A model generated the notes under the pieces. The model searched no databases, had not been told where the DNA came from, and saw only the letters and a program-made list of their open reading frames with translations. From an uncultured Oscillospiraceae bacterium (lineage in GTDB: Bacteria > Bacillota > Clostridia > Oscillospirales > Oscillospiraceae), in NCBI GenBank assembly GCA_934561175.1, contig CAKTFW010000014.1:1-33823 (forward strand): a stretch of 33,823 nt of DNA, read 5' to 3'. The translations under genes were made by a program, and so were the position numbers. Shown here in pieces: positions 30,133 through 33,823 of the stretch; position 1 is the stretch's first letter; the number at the start of each line of letters is the position of its first letter.

Positions 30133-31005
30133 TTGATTTTGCAAAATCTTCGCAGAAATTTTGAGCGGTTCTGCTATCGCAACAGTAATAAAGGCATTCC
30201 CAATCTGATGCTTTGGGTGCTGGGCGGTCAATTGATCGTCTATCTCTTCTCGATGATTGACCCAAGCAATCTGGTTTACTCTATCCTCAGATTCCAAAAA
30301 TCCGCCATTCTGCAAGGGCAGGTCTGGCGCCTGGTGAGCTATATCTTTATTCCGGAATCCACCTATATGCTCAGCTTTGTGATCATGGCGTTTTTTTATT
30401 TCCAAATCAGCCGAAGCATTGAAGCAACTTGGGGCACCTGCAAATTCAACCTGTTCTATCTGACCGGTATTATCCTCGCAGACATTGCAGCCTTTGTGCT
30501 GCCCGGTGCGCACGCTACCAACTATTACCTGCATATGAGTCTGATTCTCGCCTTTGCAACACTCTATTCTGAGACTCGGATCTTACTGTTCTTCATCCCG
30601 CTGAAGGTCAAATATCTGGCGTGGTTCTATTTTGCAGTCACTGCATTCGAGATTGTCTCCGGTCCAATGCCCGCCAGTCTGATGCCACTCTTCGCGCTGC
30701 TGAACTATTTTCTGTTTTTCGGTGCTGATATTCGCAATGTCTTTTCGACGAATCCCGTGCACACCACCTTTCACATGCCGCACCGGAAAGCCAAGCCGAA
30801 AAAGGTACATCCCGGCGAGCCGCACCCACACTGGGCCGACGGCTACCAAAGTGCCAACGGTCAGCGGCCATATCACCACAAATGTACCGTCTGCGGCCGA
30901 ACAGATACTGAGTATCCGGATTTGGAATTTCGTTACTGTTCCCGCTGTAATGGCTACTACTGCTATTGCATGGATCATATCAACAACCACACACATATTG
31001 AATAA
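30133..31005 (+). CDS. Rhomboid-like membrane protein lacking the catalytic motif, with cysteine-rich tail
   Basis: A 290-residue protein with about six membrane segments (residues about 25-215) arranged as in rhomboid proteases. The NLFYLTGIILADIAAFVL and LLNYFLFFGADI stretches are typical of a Clostridia subfamily. The GxSG serine motif expected in the fourth segment is absent (the segment reads YYLHMSLILAFATLYSETRI), so proteolysis is unlikely. After a basic linker comes a cysteine-rich tail (KCTVCGRTDTEYPDLEFRYC, then CSRCNGYYCYCMDHI), probably metal-binding. TTG at 30133 follows AAAGGAG closely; a second TTG at 30139 has better spacing. It is transcribed alone and ended by a shared terminator. 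Confidence 0.82.
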   Translation: MILQNLRRNFERFCYRNSNKGIPNLMLWVLGGQLIVYLFSMIDPSNLVYSILRFQKSAILQGQVWRLVSYIFIPESTYMLSFVIMAFFYFQISRSIEATWGTCKFNLFYLTGIILADIAAFVLPGAHATNYYLHMSLILAFATLYSETRILLFFIPLKVKYLAWFYFAVTAFEIVSGPMPASLMPLFALLNYFLFFGADIRNVFSTNPVHTTFHMPHRKAKPKKVHPGEPHPHWADGYQSANGQRPYHHKCTVCGRTDTEYPDLEFRYCSRCNGYYCYCMDHINNHTHIE

Positions 31006-31027
31006 CTGCCGCACCCCGTTTTACGAT

Positions 31028-31067
31028 AAAAGCTCCCGTGCAAGATTGCATGGGAGCTTTTCTTTTT
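31028..31067. terminator. Bidirectional terminator between the rhomboid-like and EEP genes
   Basis: AAAAGCTCCCGTGCAA (31028-31043) pairs with TTGCATGGGAGCTTTT (31046-31061) with one mismatch. A/T-rich flanks on each side suit both converging transcripts. Confidence 0.92.
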
Positions 31068-32133
31068 AAGGGTCCAGCACAAATGTCATCTGTACAGGAT
31101 TATGGTCTGTATAACGGAATCCTGTATCAAGCGCCTGGCACGCCGTTACATGAACCTGTGAGGAAACAAGAAAGCCATCAATCGTCAATACAAATGTCTC
31201 ACCCGGCTGATAGGCCTGATCACAATTGCGGGCCGTTGGAACTGGTTTCTCTGCCCCTTCCGGCACCACCAGGGTCACATCTTCCGGCAGCAACGCCGTG
31301 GGAAACGGCTGTGACCACGCATAGTCACCCGTGACGCCAAACACAGCAGCAGAATCTCCCAACAGGTCCTGGTTGAAATCGCCGCCGCAGATCACTGCAT
31401 TCCCCACCGTGATTTCTTTCTCCACATCATCCAGCAGCATTTTCAACTGTTCCACGGCAATCGCCCCATCCGCACTGTAGGCAGATAAATGCAAATTGAT
31501 GAGGCACAGCTCCCGGCCAGCAGAAATCGGTATCCGACTCACACTGTAGCATCGATCCAGATCCAGCAGCTTACGCACACCTTTCTCAATGGGTAAGCTG
31601 CGGCGCAAGCTGCTGGTAATCTGCTTGTCAGAAATCGTCAAAATTCCGGATTTCGATGCGCCAATCGGCTCCGTAATTGGATAAAACAGGTAGGGTGAAT
31701 CATAATTCTGTGCAAACACCGAATCGTGTCCCGGCATTCCAAGCAGCAGCATATTGCACTGGTTGACATGATAACTGCGGGTCGAATCCGTATCCACCTC
31801 TTGCAGCAGAAGAAAATCAGGCCGTTGCATCTTCAGCCGATCCAGTACCCCCTGCGTATTCTGTTTCACCGCCTCGGCAGAATATGCGCGGGATTCTGTG
31901 CCGCCATCCATAAAGAAGGAATAATCGTCACTGTAGGCGCCAAACCCAATATTCCAACTCAGGCATGTATAAGGGATCCCAGGTTCTATCTGCCCCTGAA
32001 CATCTCCCTGTACTGCAAGCTCCTGATTGTCTGGAATTCTGTAATAGGCGGCCCATACATACACCACATAACCGCCTACCAGCAGTACTGCCGCTGCCAA
32101 AAATGCAGCAAAAATTCGAACGCCTCGCTTCAA
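31066..32133 (-). CDS. Membrane-anchored endonuclease/exonuclease/phosphatase (DNase I-fold) protein
   Basis: A 355-residue protein. One N-terminal membrane segment (residues about 9-29) would place the rest outside the cytoplasm, as anchor or uncleaved signal. The DNase I-like fold is shown by CLSWNIGFGAYSDD, LLLQEVDTDS, INLHLSAYS, GGDFNQDLLG and the closing YTDHNPVQM, which hold the acidic residues and histidine of the metal-dependent active site. Such proteins cleave DNA, RNA, phospholipid or inositol-phosphate esters; the substrate cannot be told. The start at 32133 overlaps the stop of the Na/Pi-transporter-like gene by four bases, suggesting that released phosphate could be taken up by its neighbour (inference). 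Confidence 0.88.
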   Translation of the reverse strand: MKRGVRIFAAFLAAAVLLVGGYVVYVWAAYYRIPDNQELAVQGDVQGQIEPGIPYTCLSWNIGFGAYSDDYSFFMDGGTESRAYSAEAVKQNTQGVLDRLKMQRPDFLLLQEVDTDSTRSYHVNQCNMLLLGMPGHDSVFAQNYDSPYLFYPITEPIGASKSGILTISDKQITSSLRRSLPIEKGVRKLLDLDRCYSVSRIPISAGRELCLINLHLSAYSADGAIAVEQLKMLLDDVEKEITVGNAVICGGDFNQDLLGDSAAVFGVTGDYAWSQPFPTALLPEDVTLVVPEGAEKPVPTARNCDQAYQPGETFVLTIDGFLVSSQVHVTACQALDTGFRYTDHNPVQMTFVLDP

Positions 32134-33098
32134 GGTATATTGTCCCCTTTTTCTCGTTTGTTGCTACTATCATAACGGCTGCGCCGCAAAAGCGCAACTG
32201 CAGTTTTGACTGCTCCCTCTCCCGCAATCAAAAGCAGCGCCGGTACCAGATTAAAGCCTGTATGGAAAGCTGCTACCGACACCGCGTCTGCCGGAAACCG
32301 GTTCAAAAAAGCCAATCCCCCCACACTGCACCAAAGGCAAAACAGTAAGAAGGAAAACAAGTTAAACAGAAGATGTCCCACTGCCACACTCCGGCCCGCA
32401 GAATTTGCCGGTATCGATGCAAGCAATGCTGTCGCACAAGTACCGATATTGCTGCCTGCCGCAACCGGTGCGGCCAACGATAACCGCAGCCCGCTCTGTC
32501 CCGCTACTGCCTGTAGCATTCCAATTACGGCAGAAGAGCTCTGCAGCACTGCCGTTACCATCACGCCCAACGCCGTACCGCGCCATGGACTTTCCAGCGC
32601 CTGTGTCAGAATTTCCGGCCGGATCAATGATTCTGTACCCGCAGACATACCACGCATTCCCAGCAGCATCAGCAATAAGCCTCCCGCTGTCCTCCAACTC
32701 CGTGTCAGGCAAAAAATAACTGCGCTCAATAGCAGCGGCATCGCCACACCAAACGCACCAGGAAGTGTACCAATGGTCAAAATCCAGGCTGTGATACAGG
32801 TTCCGACATTCGCTCCAATAATCCATCCAAAAGCATCCATCGCCCACATCATGCCTCTTGAAACCGCTGCAACCAGCAACGCTGTCATCGCTGACGAGGA
32901 CTGTAAGACAACTGTCATACTCGCCCCTAAAATCGCACCGCGCCACCATGGAAGGTGACCTTCTACACGCCGCTGCACCGTTGTACCATTCGTCAACAGC
33001 AGCATCCCGGCAAGCAGAAGGAATACCCCTAGTCCTACCATGGCAATCACATGCATCACTCCTTGTCCCCCACTATATGCAAAGGCGATGTCTTCCAT
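32130..33098 (-). CDS. Na+/phosphate cotransporter-like membrane protein (NptA/YjbB type, no PhoU domain)
   Basis: A 322-residue polytopic protein with the two inverted repeats of the Na/Pi cotransporter family. Each repeat has the QSSSA motif (ASMTVVLQSSSAMTALLVAA and TAVLQSSSAVIGMLQAV) and a GANVGTC/GSNIGTC motif. It would import phosphate, or another anion, with sodium. The PhoU-like C-terminal domain of many bacterial homologues is absent. The ATG at 33098 lacks a Shine-Dalgarno; AAGGAG lies just before an ATG at 33056 and a GTG at 33050, which would trim 14-16 residues and better match the family's start. Its stop overlaps the EEP-type gene by four bases. Confidence 0.85.
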   Translation of the reverse strand: MEDIAFAYSGGQGVMHVIAMVGLGVFLLLAGMLLLTNGTTVQRRVEGHLPWWRGAILGASMTVVLQSSSAMTALLVAAVSRGMMWAMDAFGWIIGANVGTCITAWILTIGTLPGAFGVAMPLLLSAVIFCLTRSWRTAGGLLLMLLGMRGMSAGTESLIRPEILTQALESPWRGTALGVMVTAVLQSSSAVIGMLQAVAGQSGLRLSLAAPVAAGSNIGTCATALLASIPANSAGRSVAVGHLLFNLFSFLLFCLWCSVGGLAFLNRFPADAVSVAAFHTGFNLVPALLLIAGEGAVKTAVALLRRSRYDSSNKREKGDNIP

Positions 33099-33314
33099 TC
33101 ATATACTGAAAGAGCTTGGTCTTTCAATCGCTCTTTTAGAAAATCTCGATTTCCTGCTCTCGGCTTTCATCTTCGTGTTCGATTACCTCATAGACGGTAA
33201 TCTTTCAAAAGTGTATTTGTCAATTTTCGGGGGCAATCTTCCTATAAAAATTTTTAAGCCAAAGTGTGCGTTATATCAAATGATATCTTTAATCAAGCGA
33301 CTTCCCCGGATTCC
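33099..33314. other. Intergenic spacer with inverted repeat and hairpin
   Basis: No convincing gene is present. GATTACC (33181-33187) is mirrored by GGTAATC (33196-33202) across eight bases. An imperfect hairpin with AAAGAGC/GCTCTTT arms lies at 33108-33137, next to the transporter start on the minus strand. An open frame across the plus strand has no ribosome binding site and is rejected. Confidence 0.4.
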
Positions 33315-33343
33315 TTGCATGCAATGCCGCTGCCTGCTATAAT
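33315..33343 (+). promoter_or_regulatory. Promoter of the amidohydrolase gene
   Basis: TTGCAT (33315-33320) and a perfect TATAAT (33338-33343) are separated by 17 bases, with an upstream TGC extension. It lies about 32 bases before the start at 33376. Confidence 0.78.
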
Positions 33344-33375
33344 AAATTTTATCACAGCTGAATCGGAGGCACCCT

Positions 33376-33823
33376 ATGCAAGTGATTGACGCACATCTGC
33401 ACCTGTTTGCGCCAGGTCCGGAATCCGATGCTATGGCACAAGCAGTTGGTCACGAAAATACCACAGCATATTTAGCGCAGTACTATGCGGCGCACGGTAT
33501 TTCTCATGGAATTGTTATGACCAATCAAACGCTGCACCCATCCTTCCCCTCCTTTTTACACTACTGTCTTGGACTGGACCAGCATCGAATCGATGAAAAT
33601 ACCCTGTCCTGTGTAGAGGAAAATTTGAAATCCGAACAATGCGTTGGGATTAAGCTCTATCCCGGATATCACCGCATTCTCGTCACCGATCCGTGCTTTG
33701 ATCCAATCTATGCGTTAGCCGCCAAATACCATAAGCCTGTTGCAATCCATACCGGTATGACGGCGCACGCCCGCGCACTGCTGCGTTACTGTCATCCGCT
33801 GACGCTGGATGATGCTGCAGCTG
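33376..33823 (+). CDS. Amidohydrolase-family (TIM-barrel) protein, N-terminal part
   Basis: The frame is open from an ATG at 33376 to the window end (149 codons), with GGAGG about seven bases upstream. The N-terminus MQVIDAHLHLF carries the HxH metal-binding pair (His7, His9) of the amidohydrolase superfamily. GIKLYPGYH and PVAIHTGMTAHARALL, with a further metal-type histidine, follow as in the amidohydrolase_2 (ACMSD/TatD-like) group. These enzymes hydrolyse or decarboxylate small organic substrates; the product cannot be named from this part. The rest lies beyond the window. Confidence 0.85.
   Translation, partial: MQVIDAHLHLFAPGPESDAMAQAVGHENTTAYLAQYYAAHGISHGIVMTNQTLHPSFPSFLHYCLGLDQHRIDENTLSCVEENLKSEQCVGIKLYPGYHRILVTDPCFDPIYALAAKYHKPVAIHTGMTAHARALLRYCHPLTLDDAAA

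Noticed and set aside
33040..33342. Plus-strand 100-codon frame in the spacer before the amidohydrolase
   Set aside because: It begins inside the transporter gene on the other strand, has no ribosome binding site and no recognisable sequence.
1..33823. tRNA, rRNA, CRISPR arrays, insertion sequences and prophage genes
   Set aside because: No cloverleaf, array-like repeats, transposase or phage frames were seen by eye; all long frames are accounted for.

Overview
The window looks like a chromosomal segment of an anaerobic, probably gut-associated Clostridia member, most likely of the Oscillospiraceae/Ruminococcaceae type. This is inferred from Gram-positive Shine-Dalgarno sites and sigma-A promoters, an S-box (SAM-I) riboswitch before metK, a YhaM-type exoribonuclease, a DivIVA-like protein, a second EF-G-like GTPase, and an ethanolamine operon of Firmicutes gene content. 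Base composition looks close to 50 percent GC throughout. I see no insertion sequence, phage gene, tRNA, rRNA or CRISPR array.

Layout. Positions 1-4127 (minus strand) hold a sensor kinase cut by the window edge, its OmpR-type response regulator, and a coupled pair of nucleases (DEDDh exonuclease and YhaM). Positions 4268-5510 (plus) encode a DivIVA-like coiled-coil protein and an orphan fumarase-type beta subunit. Positions 5539-6368 are a divergent pair, a small zinc-ribbon protein and an XRE regulator, with repeated operator-like half sites between them. Positions 6529-11744 (minus) run from rlmB through a large membrane protein that appears to be a catalytically dead P-type ATPase to an EF-G-like GTPase. 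Positions 11776-14799 (plus) hold ftsH and an MscS channel.

The centrepiece is 14842-25560, a tightly packed 13-gene ethanolamine utilization (eut) microcompartment operon: eutG-A-B-C-L-E-M-T-pduL-(unknown)-N-H-Q. EutH would admit ethanolamine. EutBC, kept active by EutA and supplied with adenosylcobalamin by EutT, would split it to ammonia and acetaldehyde inside a shell of EutL, EutM and EutN. EutE would make acetyl-CoA and EutG ethanol. PduL, and possibly EutQ, would turn acetyl-CoA into acetyl phosphate and then ATP. The operon has no eutS, eutP, eutK, eutJ or eutVW, and begins only 43 bases past a strong terminator with no clear promoter.

Positions 25565-30030 (minus) hold ahcY and a SAM-riboswitch unit, metK-wecC-rpiB-like, so the SAM-making and SAH-removing steps of the methyl cycle sit side by side. 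The RpiB-like protein lacks both histidines expected in ribose-5-phosphate isomerase B. The right end holds a rhomboid-like protein without the catalytic serine motif but with a cysteine-rich tail, a membrane-anchored DNase I-fold protein overlapping a Na/Pi-cotransporter-like protein, and the start of an amidohydrolase cut by the window end.

The strongest candidates for undescribed biology are the P-type ATPase-like pseudoenzyme, the small unknown protein inside the eut operon, the missing control region of that operon, and the rhomboid-like pseudoprotease.
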